The position numbers were made by a program, and so were the translations under genes. This document shows, one piece after another, positions 23,721 to 38,500 of a DNA stretch of 64,000 nucleotides; positions within the stretch are counted from its first letter, which is position 1, and each line of letters opens with the position of its first letter. The DNA is from Paragonimus skrjabini miyazakii (taxonomy: Eukaryota; Platyhelminthes; Trematoda; Plagiorchiida; Troglotrematidae). The notes beneath the pieces are model-generated. The model saw only the letters and a list, made by a program, of their open reading frames with translations. It did no database searches and was not told the origin of the DNA. Location of the stretch: NCBI GenBank assembly GCA_014338405.1, contig JTDE01000153.1:134763-198762 (forward strand), given 5' to 3'.

Positions 23721-26700
23721 TGTTAGGTAGCACAGGAATAGAGCAGACGGTCGACTTCCTCATTGGTTGCGTCAGTGCAGTATGGTTTAAAGACACTCTG
23801 TCAGGCTTCTGGGTCGCACCCAACTCACACCTCAGAATTGCTCAAAACAAACAAGCGGTCGTTCACGGGGTTTGAACGAAGAACAGTGGATAACTGATAA
23901 GATAACTGTCTGCTTGTATTATTGAGGTGATATACGATAAGAATGTAAACACCAAGAAAACTGATAGCCTTACTTCTATCCGGTTCCAGGCGCATGGACA
24001 TGAGTCTAGGTTGACACCGTGTGGTTTGCCTATCATCAATGAATTGACACGATCAGCAACAGTGAGACAAACACCATACTATGACCACTTTCTGCTGGAT
24101 AACTTACCCACTAGAGAGTGTATTCAGCGCCTGCTTCGCGAAGCTTGCTTTAGTCTACAAGCCTTTCTCATTCAAGACACCGCGGTCAATGTCATAACGT
24201 CACAGCCCCATCGCAGTTAGTGTGACGTAGCGCTCCGGCTATCTGGTGCTCCACTAATCTAAAAGAGTAACCATTATCCGTGCCCCGACTGACAACATTC
24301 TCCTTCAGCAGAACCTTCTACGGACAAACTGAGCTTCTGACTCAACCACCTAACCTGCGGGACAAAAGAACAGGAGACTTGCAGTCCGGAGTCGCAGTGA
24401 CTAAGACACTGACGACTGTTGCGCGCAGTAAATAAATTCAAAGTTGTATCGAGCTTCTGAGTAGTACTGTAGATTTTTCTGTCATACAGGACAATACGTC
24501 GGTTGTTACGATCAACCGTTTGGGAATCGGAGTGTTCTTTATGTAACGGCAGTTTTTTAATCCGTCTTTTCCGTATCCGGAAGTCAAAAAAAATATAGTT
24601 TTGATGTATACTCATATAGTTTTGCCTCCTTACTTAAGCGGTACTACGCAGTCGGTAGTACGACAAAGAACCTTAGCTGGATAACCGTTTCTCTCTGTCT
24701 ATTTTGCGTTGGGCTATATGACCTGGCCGGATGAAAGTCTTTATTAGAATAGTCATTTGGATCAACACAACAAACATGATTGATCACCATGTCATGGTAT
24801 CAGAAACGATGAGGGTTTAGATGCTATACACATAGACATACAAAGACCGGAGTTTTTGTCGCATGGCTGTTTTTCAGTCATCCCAGTCGAAGTGGCCCAT
24901 CTAAATGTGCGCTCATTCACCACTTTATTAAAGGTTACATGAACCTCTAAAGTGTTTTCCTTGATACCTATTTCATCATTAAACAGTATTAAACATTAGG
25001 TAAAATATTCCTATTTACAAAAGAGAATATGTTATTCAGCAGTCGGCAAATTAGTGAGATGATTTTCCCTCAATATTTTGACTTATTTAACAACAACAGA
25101 TGTCCATTTTTAAGTGCACCGCAATTTCTGTTATTTTTTCGATGGGATGAATGTCCAACTCCATAGATCTGAATATTAAATACATAGATATGTTATGTCA
25201 ATCACGACCCCGATCTATAAAATTTAGTTCAGCCTCCCTTCGGCTTTAACTGGTAGCGATAAGCGACGTATGACCACGTGATCTGAGATGTACAGACTTG
25301 AACCTAAGTGAGCGATACTTGCAGCTATTTACTTGGCTTTTACAATAAATGTTTTAAACCTTACATACTACTGTTTTAGCAAATCAAATACGGCTCACTG
25401 GAATCGTTTGTCATCTGGCGCCTAGAGACGATTTTTAAATATACGACAGGTTGCGACTGGTACTGTTGAACTGGTAACACCAGTTGCTTACACACGCATC
25501 CTTCAGTCAAAAGACCTTAGATACATCATTGTTGAACCATGTTTCCGAGGAGCGCTATGAACATGTGTACCCTGTTTGTTACTTTGTCAACAATGCAATC
25601 GCCAACAGGTTTACCCATTTACTCTCTTCTGCAACAAAACTAGGTGGGATAAGATATCACCCAACTTCATAGTGAAACAATGAGTATGTATGTGTACACC
25701 TTATGCAGATATGTATTCTTTTAATTCTCTACCCATTTCCGGATTCATGGCATCCGATACACAAATCCTTATATGCCTGTTTCAAGCCAGTGTTAACTAT
25801 ACGGAGCTCGTCACATTTAGAAGTCAAGTGAAGACAAGAGATCGGCACATTTCTTCCTATAGAGTTAGCCTAAGCCAACAGAATAGAAGCTGCCACACAG
25901 TGTGACTCATCTGACCTGACCCTGTGGAATAAAGCAGACAGACCATGGGACCCAGCCGTAACTGACAGCAACCGTTTCGTGGTCGATATTACAGGTTATG
26001 TATGGCACAGATTCCGGATTATAAGACCACGTACTTGTTGCCATATCAACTATTCAGGTTGTTATGACCCATGGTTCATGTCAGTACTTGACTCACACAA
26101 GGTTTTCCTCGAGATGTAACAAGAATGAATGTGTCTATGTTAAAACAGCATGCTCTGCTAAGTCTGCGGGTTGGTTAGGAAAGCCACCGAAGCATGATTA
26201 ATGCTTTGCAGTCTGTCACGTCCTGGATACACATGAAACGAGCTATGCACTGAAGCAAACCTTAACTAAAGTGATTGGCAAGCGCCACGTGCAATCAGTG
26301 GAATGCATGAGACGTCAGCCCTGTAAATTGCTATGCCAGTAATCCCCACCTGCTTCAGTTGTGAAAGTTATCACAGATCACAGCAATATCATGCAACTTG
26401 TCTCGAAAAAAAAGGGACACATGTATGCTGCCCACTACTTCACTTGTAAGAAGTATGCGTAGTTGTCTGTTCAGAGCACTTCTTTGTCACGTTCTGTCAA
26501 TAATGCCATCAGCACATAGTCAACAAATTCGTTAGATTCTCTTATCAGTCTGAGTACTGTAGAGAGACGAAATTCGCAAAACAGTCATTCTATACCGTCC
26601 TTTTATTACACTCGTGTTACACAGCAAAAAGTCTGTTAACCAAGAAGCAGTTGAATAATTATCCTTCGTCTCTTTATGTTATTTTAATGTTGGTTTCGAA

Positions 26701-29700
26701 TACGAGGGTGTAGGCCTGGTGTAAGTCTTTTTAGGTTCCCCGCGGGACATTGCAACAGGTGGCTAACAAGTTCTCAGAGTAGTGAAGCAATTTTACCAGG
26801 TCGCGTTTTGTAGTCATTCGAGGATTAAAATAGTTCGGCTTTGTGTCTGGTCTGAGCTAGATTACTGAAGATCGTCAAAGTTAAGCTTCAATTGATCGGG
26901 GCATAGCTGTCCTCCGATTGGCTCGTTGGTTGGAGTATCCAGTTCAGTAGATCCCCTTTGACTAGTTACACGAACTATCTGTCTATCCTGATGTATAGTT
27001 CAACGAAACTGAAGTGGAACAGATAGATACAGTGAACGATGGACAAAGAAGAATCATACTTTCTTACCTTCGATAAGGACATACTCCAGGCCCGTACTTT
27101 AAAAACTACTTACATTTGGTTTTTCATTTCATGCGCTAAATTCATCTGGTGTTTCACGCTCGTAATTGAAGATAGTATACGAAACAAATTAATCTCGCGA
27201 ACGCAGTCTTTCCTATATTTTCATACCTGTTGCGTGAAAGATTGCAAGTATATTTGTCAGTAGCATTTTGGCGCGTTCTTCAGCTCTTTTCATCTTTTGT
27301 GTAGAAGGTTGACTTTTGAATGGACAGTTACTTAAAACTGAACCCACCAAGGAACGTGAATTGAAGCGTTTCCAACGATGCATGGTATGTCACAATTTGC
27401 TAACAATAGTGGTACAGACATTAGAAGATCAGAAAATTGACAGATGTGTACAACCCACGACACATCCATGAGACCACCCAAAAGTTATCAGACAATTTTG
27501 TTACAAGTCGCAAATTGCCCATTTTTCATTTCTACTCAACTTAATTCACTGTGCATCATAATAGTGAACAATTATTTGACACCTACTTTTATGAATAAAA
27601 GAAGGAAGCTACTACGGCAATATCAAAGCCCTGTTTGATGTGTAATCCAACTGCCATGGGCCATCCGTTCCGTATCAGAATCTCGATGAGTCACTTCGGC
27701 ATGTTCCTCATGAGTAGGCTAATTAGCATTAATTTCAATTCGCTTCAGGCATCTTACAACTCACCCATAAAGCAGTACATCCTGATATTGATTGTATGTG
27801 ATTTTCAGTTGATACTAAATTAAGACTAAAGGCTAACTAACTTCATATCTATTCTGCGAAGATAGTACCACGCTGTCATAACATGAAATGCATTACTAAG
27901 TACGTGATTATCCCTACCCATTGCGTTACCGTTCGTATATGCCGCAATTACTATTACTAAAAAGATATTCAGTGGAATGACACAATAAGTGACATGCTAC
28001 CCACCATTTGCCATGTCCATTTCATTCAACTGTTCTGCAAACTGTTCCCCCAATTCCACAATGGTAGTTTGTCACTGAACGTTTCATCAGGTTGTGTTCT
28101 TAACACCTTGTGTATTACACCCACCAGGATTGAACTTGCAGTGGTTATTTAACTACAACTATGATGTACACAATCAGGATTTCATGAAGTACAGGATTAT
28201 TTGACTCATGAGGTTTGACCATTTTATTATTCGATAGTTCAGTTGGGGACATTCTCATTTTGTTCCTCATACGTTCCACTTCAAGATACACAGATATACG
28301 AATCGGCACTACGTTAGGCTTCATTCCTTTGGCTGTGTGTTGGTCTCGTTTGTATAAAATTGAGGGTTAGCTTCATTTATTTTGGTTGCACATGAAGATA
28401 TGACTGGCAACATATGTCGGATTGTGTAAACTTTTGGCCTTCAGGTCCACTTATCCAATGTCAAAGTGCTGTCTTTTACGAAAAAAAACATCACGTTTTG
28501 AGACATGGCGGAATAATAACGTACTTGCTTTCACTGATCGCTTTCACTGATCGCTTTCACTTGTAAAAGTCTGTTTATCTATCTATAATCTATCAATTTA
28601 TCCATGTGGTGTCTAATTCCCAGCATGTACCGGCTGCTCAGCAAGTATGCATGTATCATTTGATGGTCATTTCAAAGTACTTCTGAATCACTCATTTTGT
28701 TTGCACATGCTTACAAAAGACTAACCTTATGGTCTTGTATAGTTCATTGTTTTAATTTTCTCATTTAACAGATGAAGAATGAACTGATCCTAAATAAGTT
28801 TTCATCGTTGTTAACTGTCACTATCTTAGTTATTTACATCTAACAGTGCAACAGATGGTAACTCGCAAAATGTTATGCGGTCTTAAAATTTTGTAGCGGG
28901 ATGTACTTACTATGTTTTGCCATGAGCCTGGTGGCTTGAAACGCAGTTATTTGTATAAGTGATTTTCACTGATAACTGGTGATTAGATTTCAGTATTAGT
29001 TTTCTGAATATCAACCAGTTAAGTGGTGTTTATTATTCAAAAGCTTTTGAACTTGAACGCTTAGATGAAAAGATTCGATCATACCTAGGGCAATTTTGTT
29101 AATCTAGCAGTTAGTATGTGAACCTGAAGAACAAGAAGTTCTTGTTATACAAAGATATATATATTGCTGTTTATCTCTATTCAGTGAGAGGAACCTCACT
29201 TTGGAGCTAAGTTCGGAAATGAGCTAGCTGTCCGAATAAAAAACGACAATCAACTATGGGTGGCGGTCAACTTGTAGCAACCAATCGATAAACAGTACTT
29301 CATTAATTTGGTTTCCATCCAGCTTCGAACTTGCTAATTTTATAGTGGTATACTTCGATCTGTTTGAAAGTTTAGATTAAATACATATTAACATACCTTA
29401 TGATTATATTTCATGCTTCCCGAGAGTTTAATCAAATAATGCTGATAAACCAGTCAGTCAGCCAGCTAATGCACTGTTTGTGTGTACACACGCTATGATT
29501 ACTGCTAATCAGAACGGAGCAAGACACATATGCGAGCTAACTTGTAGCCATCAACTTATGTATGACTTGTACGTAAGATTAGGGACAAGACAAACGGGAA
29601 CAATTATTCCAGCTTTTTTTTATGGACTGACACAAAGACTGTTTATTGATTAAATGTGGCTGGAAATCATGGTTTAATTATACGGACTTACACTGGGAAA

Positions 29701-31384
29701 TTATCTATTTCATGTGGCTGTTCATGACCACATCGACCAGTGTATACGAAATGCGGTAAACTTTCGAATTATTCTTGAATAATCAAAATTAGATCCGGAA
29801 TGGGTGGTTGGTTATACGGATCCTACGATCAGTTCCTTATGAAATACTCGTCACACGACCACAATGGATAGTCTGCAACTCATTGACTTTGCCTGTTACT
29901 TTCAGATAAATAACTTATTTGTTCGCGGATTATGAACACAAATTCTTCTGTGATAACTGAGTCGGAGGTTGTAGAACATCAGTACTAAATTCCTGCAGGG
30001 CACTGATTCCGTTATTTTGGTACCCAAGGCGGTTCACGAGCAATACATGCACACTCATGTACACAGACACAAATCTGTCAAATCTAACTGGTCGCATACA
30101 CAACTGGTTGTGCATGTGCCCCAGTGGACAGGAAGCACATTGACTAGCCATGTATATTGAAACCCTAGTCATTTGTTTGTATGACAAAACTAGCGATTAG
30201 TCACTTAGATGCAGCTAAGGCAGTGAAAGGATGTATATGGGATTGTCCCCAGGTTGCATATGGGAGAACAGACCTTGATGCGCATCTGTCATTCGGGCGT
30301 AACTTCGTTACTTTAAATGTCATGCGTTCTGACTTTGACATTTTCAGTTCGGCATAAACTATGACTGTCCGGTTTCTCGAAATGCGATCAACTGGTAGTC
30401 AAGTCAGTTGCCGCGCGGAACACGAGTCATAGTCACAGCGGTCTGACCTTGCCGTTATTATGAACTGAAAACTATTAGGTTTGAAGAGGGATTAAGTTAT
30501 CGACTCGGTGTTGGAAAGGTAACTGCATCTTACGGTCACTGTTTGGGACATCAAGTGTAAATAAATGATGGTTTGCCCCTAACTAAATCGTCAAATCGGC
30601 CAGTAAGCTATACCAAAATGGTACATCAAGCCGCTGGCCTCATATTAAACACGACCAAATTATCATCTCTGAACGCTCGACCACTTTGGCTTGTGAGTAA
30701 TGATCAGGTTGCCCGATGTAGTTACTCTTTGTTAATACCAATCGATAACCCCGCGATTAGGACTTTCGAGACAAGTCGAGATCTCCGATTTTATTAAACC
30801 TACTAAATGCAGCGATCAACACGGGTGCCTCTTGAAAGAGTGACCGGAGTTACTCCCTTTGCCAATCTTTATGGAGCCGTTAAGCTAACGGTCGATCGAC
30901 CTAACTTAATGTGAGCGCGAGCTGTATACGGTACATGTGTAAAAAGTAATTGACGTTTGATCATCTATATCGTTTTTTTCCAGTCTCTTGTGATTGTTCC
31001 CGTGAAGCTAACGAGGTGCACCCTTTCATGAATAGAATTCTATCCTACCTTTATCTTCAAATCACGATAGTTATTGTGCAAAACTATTTGCACAGGTTAA
31101 TCACGTATCTGTCCTTAACACTGCTCACTCGGATACTCGTTTCGGTTGACTCGTACCTAAGTTTTCCTCCCACCTCTTGGTTGTCCTTCGACTGGTACAT
31201 CCTAAAGTTGGTGGTGATATATTAGCCGAGGCTACGACATATTGATAAGTACAGAGGGGGAAACTAAGAATGTACGTGTGAGTTGAACTATATCGATAAC
31301 AGCTCTTTTTTCGTAGACCAAAATCCTGATATAGTCTGTACTTCGCGCAAGACTTACTTTAACTCAAATCATAAACAGTGATTC
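23721..31384 (+). other. Intron, no gene recognised
   Basis: An open frame at 23927-24220 has no recognisable domain. A 13-base unit (GCTTTCACTGATC) is repeated almost three times at 28527-28560. An 8-bp palindrome lies at 29130-29146. Otherwise I see nothing in this stretch. Confidence 0.5.
28527..28560. repeat. Tandem repeat of a 13-base unit, 2.6 copies
   Basis: GCTTTCACTGATC occurs twice and is then followed by GCTTTCAC, with perfect copies. Confidence 0.95.
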
Positions 31385-31720
31385 GGAACTCGTTATTCGC
31401 TATCGACTGTTTGCAGCCACAAAGAGAACAGGCGAGGTTTCTTTCAGAAAAGGGATGTCCAATTCGGATTTATACTGGTAGGTCATTTTTGCAACAGTAT
31501 CGGCAAGTGTTCTTCTTATCTCAGGCAGATTCGTTTGGCACAATAGATCGCTCTACGTGTCCATCATTCCTCAAACTCGGGAACACCCGAAAAACGTCAG
31601 TGAACCTACTATCGGCGGCCCATTTCTAGGCTTCAACAAAACGATTTAGACTGAATTTGTTCATTGACCCATTCATGGTTAAATCTCTTATGGGCGGCGC
31701 ATTCAGAGCACCCATTCACA
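31385..31720 (+). mobile_element. Decayed RTE-like reverse-transcriptase scrap
   Basis: The frame reads REQARFLSEKGC (family consensus resembles EEQAGFRSGRGC), then QADSFGTIDRST, which aligns with RT domain A (KAAFDSVDRST), and TSVNLLSA. After a stop, NLFIDPFMVKSLMGG resembles the post-domain-B NFVIDDIM block. The order is right but similarity is weak and the catalytic Asp blocks are damaged. This is an old fragment immediately upstream of the Penelope relic. Confidence 0.5.
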
Positions 31721-31962
31721 AAATACAACGACATGCACTGTACCTTGTGACAAACTGACATCTCAGATGTTGAAGATCTTTTGTCCTAAACTTCACACCA
31801 CTTTGCCTAACGCTCCTTAAACCACGCACCTTTGACTGGCAGTACAACACCACTGTCGACCAATGTTACATTACCACCGATCGAGGTGATTTAACTGAAA
31901 GTTCACCATTTTGGTGCTCTGCAATAGCGTATATGTTGGAAAATTCCCATAACGTCAAGAGT

Positions 31963-32117
31963 AACGATGTGACGAACAATTGTTTTCCATAATTCTTTCT
32001 CAAGTCAGTACATTTACATAAGTTTCTTTAAGGCGTCATAAGACAAAGCACAAAAAACAAGAAGTGACTTTTCGCGAGTGACGGTAAAGGCTAATACTAG
32101 ACTACACGCACGATAAT
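31963..32117 (+). repeat. Left inverted arm of Penelope relic
   Basis: It pairs with 32388-32542 in reverse complement with roughly one difference per seven or so bases. The outer boundary is soft. Confidence 0.7.
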
Positions 32118-32123
32118 TTTTAG

Positions 32124-32378
32124 GCTAAGGCCGGATTTCGCATAGACATCAGCAAAGCATTCCGGATTGTCCACAGATTTGCCAACACTCAACCAAAAAT
32201 AGTCCGTCAGCGCATTCTGGCGACTGTCCAATCGATTACTAGTAGATTACGCAACCCTAACCCGTGCTCTCAAAAGAAATTTGTTCAGTCCTTGCAACTT
32301 CCATGGCCACAGATCAATCACATCCAATCTAACCACACACAAGCATTCGACGTAACACCCAGTCAACGTCCGGCTTGA
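32124..32378 (+). pseudogene. Penelope-like element ORF, C-terminal remnant
   Basis: The frame is open from a TAG at 32121 to TGA at 32376-32378, 84 codons without a start. It reads AFRIVHRFANTQ, then VRQRILATVQSI, then CSQKKFVQSLQLPWP. This aligns throughout with the end of the 63277-63804 protein (AFRPVYRVKATQ, VKRRILSTAKAI, CAQKRFAQALDLPWP). That part follows the GIY-YIG nuclease domain in Penelope-like retroelements. The nuclease and reverse-transcriptase domains are absent. Confidence 0.75.
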
Positions 32379-32387
32379 GCATAACCA

Positions 32388-32542
32388 GTTATTGTATGCG
32401 TAATCTAGTACTAGCCTTTGCCGTCACTCGCGAACAGTCACTTTTATTTTTTTGCGCTTTGTCTTATGACGTCTTATTGCAACCTATGTAAATGTATTGA
32501 CTTGAGAGAGAATTATGGAAAACATTTGTACGTTACATCGTT
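32388..32542 (+). repeat. Right inverted arm of Penelope relic
   Basis: It begins ten bases after the ORF remnant's stop and is the reverse-complement partner of 31963-32117. Confidence 0.7.
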
Positions 32543-35500
32543 AATAGCGTACATGCTAATATGTAACGGAAAAGCAACAGTCTTGTGGGGTGACTGGCTG
32601 ATCGCTTTTTCATTTATCTCAAGCTGAGTATCTTTCTATTTAAGCATATCTTAACCTGCTACAACACTAGTAAGCCATAACACTTGAACGGGACATGAGG
32701 GTATTCGCAATATAACGCTTCCGTTCCATATTGCTCAATCGACCCGGTTATTCGAATGCTAGGGTGAATTTGCCGAACGTGGTATCACACAATTTCCAGA
32801 CTACTGGTTGACGATTTTGTAGCCGAAAATTATAATCAGCAAAACCTTGTTGCATGATTTGTGTCGTGACAGAATTCACTGCTTACGACAGACTGTGCTA
32901 AATTTACCGCAAACATTTTGTGCTATTTCATTGGCTTATCACATTTGTAGAGCGATGAAGGTGTGACAAACAGCATATCTTGATTTCCTACAATTGCCCT
33001 GTGTCACTGACGCGGAGAAATTTGTCTTGGCATAAATCGTACGGCGAACAGTTAATGACTTCACTTTTTAAATTTGTCACGATAGAGGGAAGCTTTCGGA
33101 TTCCCTATTTCTTAGGTTAGTATCTTAATGTGAACGTTCCTGGTCACAAAATGAAATGAGGTTTCCAGCTGCAGATTAGTAAAACGTGGTGTGAGCAAAC
33201 ATTTCATCGACGGGGATTTTTTGCCACAACTTCACCTTACCTGACTTCCTTGTCTACATATATGTCTATACTGAATTAAACTCATATAGGCCGTTGTTAA
33301 AGAAACCATATATCGACGTAATAAGGTAGCGTATACATTATTGAAGCGCGGTTTTTTATGTACGTGAATGAACATTTGATAATCCGATAAATAAAAGTTA
33401 GATGGGTTCCTTGATATTCACGGGAACCGCGCTAATGGTTTTCCACCACAATGAACACTAGTCACTTCGTCCAAATTACTTTTTCTTGCCCGCCTATATG
33501 TATTTTGCATGACTTTTATAAACTGTTTGTTACAGACAGGTAAATGTGACAGTCATAACTGTTNNNNNNNNNNNNNNNNNNNNNNNNNNNNNNNNNNNNN
33601 NNNNNNNNNNNNNNNNNNNNNNNNNNNNNNNNNNNNNNNNNNNNNNNNNNNNNNNNNNNNNNNAATCTACGGAATTATTAACACAATAACGTTTTGGGCA
33701 TGATCACACGGTGGCGCTTTTGCGCAGCCATCATTTTTATAGGCGCACTTAAATTCTCGAAAGGAATGACGCAAAAATGAAATAATTTGTCACTTCCTGA
33801 ACCAGTTATAATTTACCCCATCTGTTCTGCAGTCATCAGAAGAAGTGTCTACTTTTTGACGACTATTACATTCATAACTGTTGATAACAAGCAAGTATAG
33901 CTTTCAAAATTAACTAAAATATTTCCATATTTTAGCCAGTTTTTTCTGTAAACACTATTCAAGGTATGTGAAGTGTCTTATTGTCCAGCCGATGACGATG
34001 CTGACCACAGATGAGTTACTCAACTATATCTGTTGAAGATTTTGTTTAAAAACATTTGAGGGTAAATGATGGTTGGAAGCACAAACGACATTAACATACT
34101 CCATAAATATGAGAAATCTTAAATTACTTAAAAACATGGTTTGATATACATTTATCTAATACCCAACGTTAAGATGAGCACGCGGATAGATCTGTGACAC
34201 AGCTAATGGTCAATATAACCAAAGGTCAAATATATTGTGGCATTAAAGTGCAACTGAATATTACAATACCGAAAATGTATAATACATTAATAGCTAAAGT
34301 AAAAGGTGATCCGATGAATTTTTGGCAAACTGATGTTAACGGCATACGACCCATTTCGATTTGGCCAAATTTGACAAGGAATTCTGCTAGTACCGGTTAG
34401 CACTAGGCTAGTCATTTTTTGAACGATACGGATATAATGTTAACTTATATAAGTTACCAAAATAGATTTGGGCACAAGAATGATCTTACTAGACAAACAC
34501 GCTAATCGGGACGCTTGTATTAACCATTTGGTCTATGTTCATAAGACATAAATTTGGGGGAGTTTGTAAATGAATGAGAAGTATTGTGGAGACTCGTCAC
34601 GTTGTATTGTTGAACTTTTGGCTGGTAAATTTACATAACACAGAGCACACCATAATTCCGCTGCTCGTAAAGGTCTGCAGATGCGATTTTGTGAGACTTT
34701 TGGAGGACAACAGTAAACTTATTGTCAATTTGCACAGAACGTTTTTCACTCATTTTATATCCTTGTTGCACGGACCCGCCTAACTGTTTGAAGACACTTG
34801 CAACTTCCCATGGGACTAATCAGACTGGTTTGTCATTTTCGGCAAGGGGTCATTCGTGTCTGAACTTGTGATAGATTTGACACAAAATCATTCACTTCCA
34901 AGTCAAGTTGGCTAGAAGGGGTATTGGAATAACTCCTAAGATACCGTTTAATGGTCGACTGGCTTCTCAAACTATGTAACAGTATGTGCATTCAGGCGAG
35001 CTTTCCAACAAAATTGGGAAATCAATAACTTAAGGAAATTTGGCTATGTCACGGCCACGTCGTATACGTTTTTGCGCAGTTCGACAAGTCCTCTTCCGAA
35101 CGTCGTATGCTAGCTGCTGGTAGATCGGATTCAGTTCATTCAGCCCTCACGTTCAACTGCAGAGAATTTTCATTGCCGTTAGAAAGTGTGACTTCGTCAG
35201 TATTCGGAGCAAGTTAACTGGTCAGTGTGCTGAATAATTAGACGGAATAATTATACACTCTTAGACAAAAATGAGCGGGATGGTTTTCATTTTTAAACCC
35301 CCATAGATCACATGCGTTTGGCACACTCGTAGAGAGGACTGTTGACTAGGTTGTTCAGACCTGACAAGAATAAATGCAAGCCTCCCTCTCTCAGCTCGCT
35401 GCATACCTAAACAAGTGCAGGCGCCTCTATGAATCGATCGCCTGAGTGGCCTCTGTTGAATATAATTTGTTTTTCGACCAGCGAGTTTGCACATAAACCT

Positions 35501-38500
35501 ATTGTACCTGTCAACCCTTCATCCGATTTTGCATAATATGCTCGCATCTTGCACAATTGGACAAAAAAGAACAATACAATCAGTAATAATTTTTTCTTAT
35601 AAGGGCCTTGTTTCTTTTGTAAGACAAGGTAAATTCTCTAGAGGCTAGTATCGGTCACTCGATACCTTTTTATCCGGAAACATCTGGCTGTGCTACGGGG
35701 ACAGTAACGGAAGTAAACTTTCCTGCCATAGATCCTTTTAACTCAACACACTGTACGGAACAGCTCACTTCGTACCGCTAAACCGATAGGAACTCTAACA
35801 AGGACTGAGTCAGTATCACCATACAATGTTCATGCCGTCATACAATCGTTTATTTTTGAGACTGCACACATGTACTCTTCAGTTCTACATCTTTTGTCGA
35901 AATCGCGACTTGTGGGTCCATCTTCTACATTCCTTTCACTTGCCAAATTTTGATCTTTGACGATCAGTACCCCGAAATGAACAGAATTACGTTTAGTCAA
36001 GTGAAATATTAACTGGTGAATGAACGGTATTCAACGCTATTCACTTAGGCAATAGATACCGAGTGGTAGACACTGGCACCAGCAACAACAGATATTTCAT
36101 TGTCGCGGATTAAATCAATAACCAGGCAGCACCCGTATGGAGTGGTAGCGGGTATGCTAGCAACATCCGTCTTCTTTTTAGGTGTAGGGTCCCACTCGAC
36201 TAACAAATAATAACCTTCTATTCGTTCTCTAGTCCAAGAGTGTACATTCAAAATTACGTATTTAAGTTGAAAAGGCAGGCACCTCTGATCATGTTTACCA
36301 ATATTTCGAAAGACATCATTTAACTGGCAATTCGTTGAAATGAAGCTTGTCACAAGTTGAAAAACAGTCATATATCTTCAAGGCGTTTCCATTGTGAGTA
36401 ATTTTTTTCGTCGGTAAATTTTGTTTTGCCCTGATGTAGGGATCATGGTTAGTGGATATTCTTATCCCAACCAAGAGCTGAACGTTGTTCCACAAATTCT
36501 TGTGGTGCAACTAATACCCAGTTTAACACGGTACATAGAAACACTGGTGTCACTATCGAAAATGTCTAAGTAGGTCTGATCTGTTTATTTGGATGGAGAG
36601 TTACTAGCATCGCTAATGACTGGGCGGTAGTTCTTCACACAGTTAGACCACATATTTGATGGTAAGGCTTTGTACAGGAACATAGAGGGACGGTTTGACC
36701 TTTGCTTCCAGCGGTTGTACAAGTTGCAAGAACCCTTCGTGTGACTAACGAACGGGGTATCATAAGTGAGCAACAATCATTTCAGTGGTAGTTGACATCC
36801 ACGTTTTGACATATTTCATGTGGCTGTCTTGAACTTTGTAAAACACAGAGAACGTCTGGATATAGTCAAGTGGATTATGGGTATTGGTCAGCTATCTAAT
36901 GATCGAGCTTTCGATGAACTTAGGTAAACCAATCCTGAGAGGTCTTGAATGATTTCCTTTGACATCTGGCCCATTCATCATCCATCCAGGGTACTTTTTA
37001 CCCAGATGATCTTGTTGCAGATATTCGGAACATTCTAAATTTTTGCATTGATTAATAACTCTCTACTTTGGCTTGTTTCAATTTCTTCGCGCTTTGTTTT
37101 AAATTCGTCGAGCCTGTACAATTTTATTGGTATGATGATGATGATGAATTATCTGCATACACTCATTTGTCACTTAGTTGTATATACAAAAACACTCAAG
37201 TGTGTGCAACGATTCAGCTCGCAATACACAAGTTGAAAAACCTATTCGAATGTTAAAGTGGCGACGAAATTTGTATCTTCAAAGCGTAACTGTCGATTAT
37301 TGAGATTTTATCAATTAACCAATCACTCTGGGCTAATGCAGTGACCTGAGAGCCCTGTATGCCGGACATTTAATGACTTCCATCTTCATACAAAACTAGA
37401 TATGTTTGTGGCAAACGTGTTGCTTTGTTTGATTTTAGTAGTGTTTGACAAGTGATTTGTGAAGCGTGGAATCTTGTTTGTTGGTTTTCAATCACATTGC
37501 CCCCAAAAGCCCCACTTTGTTTGGTTATGAAACCAATGAAAGTAAATGTGTTCGACTATGACATTAGATTTAGTAATTTGAATAACAAATTTGCGTAGAA
37601 CATTCTACTTACGATGATCAATTCGAACGATAATCATTAGTAAGCAAAGACGACGTGATTGTTAGGTGCACCGTATGGCTGAATTAACATCATATAGTGT
37701 CATCGTGGTTTCTCCGACACTCAGTAGACTATTGGCAGATTATCATCTTTTGAACACAAGTTAATTCTAAGTGCGTCAATTTGTAATATTCTCGTAAAAC
37801 AGAAAACCTACTGACATATCCTTTATTTAGTTCGTAAAAAGGGTTCACCTCAATTGTTACTGTTTGTCGACATGCATGTATTCCTGCGACAAAGGTCGCT
37901 GTGATAACCTTGCTAACACATACCGGGTGTCCGCATGTGCACAGGACGCAATATACGTCAACGAGGATTGACTCATATTTGCCCTTACAAATATTTTCTG
38001 TCAAACGGTATCGTTTTTTCATCGTATGTACTGTACGCCTATCTGGACAGACCGCAATTTCCATTGAACAATAGATGATCTCAGCGGTGTTACATCCCAT
38101 TGTAGTCGTGACTGTGGCCAGCGATATGTACTGTCTGTGTTACATGAGCGTATAAATGAAGAAAGCTTGCCAATGAATTCACTTGAAAACCTGTCATTTT
38201 ACGACGATCTACAATTTACCAATATGAACTGCGTTTAGCTTCATTCTCCAATGTACATTATATGTACTCAGCGTACTTGTTTGTTTACTCTAGTTTTTGC
38301 TCTGGGAATAATTTAGGTGGTTTATTATAGAACAGACCTCACCAATAAGTAAACACTAGATGGGTAACGCTAGTCTATGCGGACCATCACATTGTAAGAT
38401 CAGGTGTGAACTACCAGCTCCACTTGTGACCGTTCGATTGAAAGAACTGCATGGTAGTGAGAGCTGTGATCTTCTAACTAAGAAAGTGCAAAACTGCGTT

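Larger units (their letters stand above)
31963..32542 (+). mobile_element. Penelope-like element relic flanked by about 155-bp inverted repeats
   Basis: A short coding remnant (32124-32378) sits between two inverted arms, 31963-32117 and 32388-32542. The arms share, in opposite orientation, strings such as 'gcgtcataagacaaagc', 'cgcgagtgacgg' and 'ttttccataattc', with scattered substitutions and small indels. The architecture (end of a GIY-YIG-type ORF with inverted terminal repeats) is the same as in the element at 62627-63961, but the nucleotide sequence is unrelated at sight, so this is a different and older family. Only the ORF end survives. Confidence 0.7.

Noticed and set aside
23927..24220. 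97-codon open frame, plus strand
   Set aside because: Looks protein-like in composition but matches no family I know and has no supporting signals.
24274..24430. Possible minus-strand LINE 5' leader
   Set aside because: A short match to the leader phrase ('gttgagtcagaagctca' against 'ttttgagtcagagactc') is too weak to claim, and no endonuclease start follows in order.
37729..38100. 123-codon open frame, minus strand
   Set aside because: No recognisable domain, and it lies within the long intron with no supporting signal.
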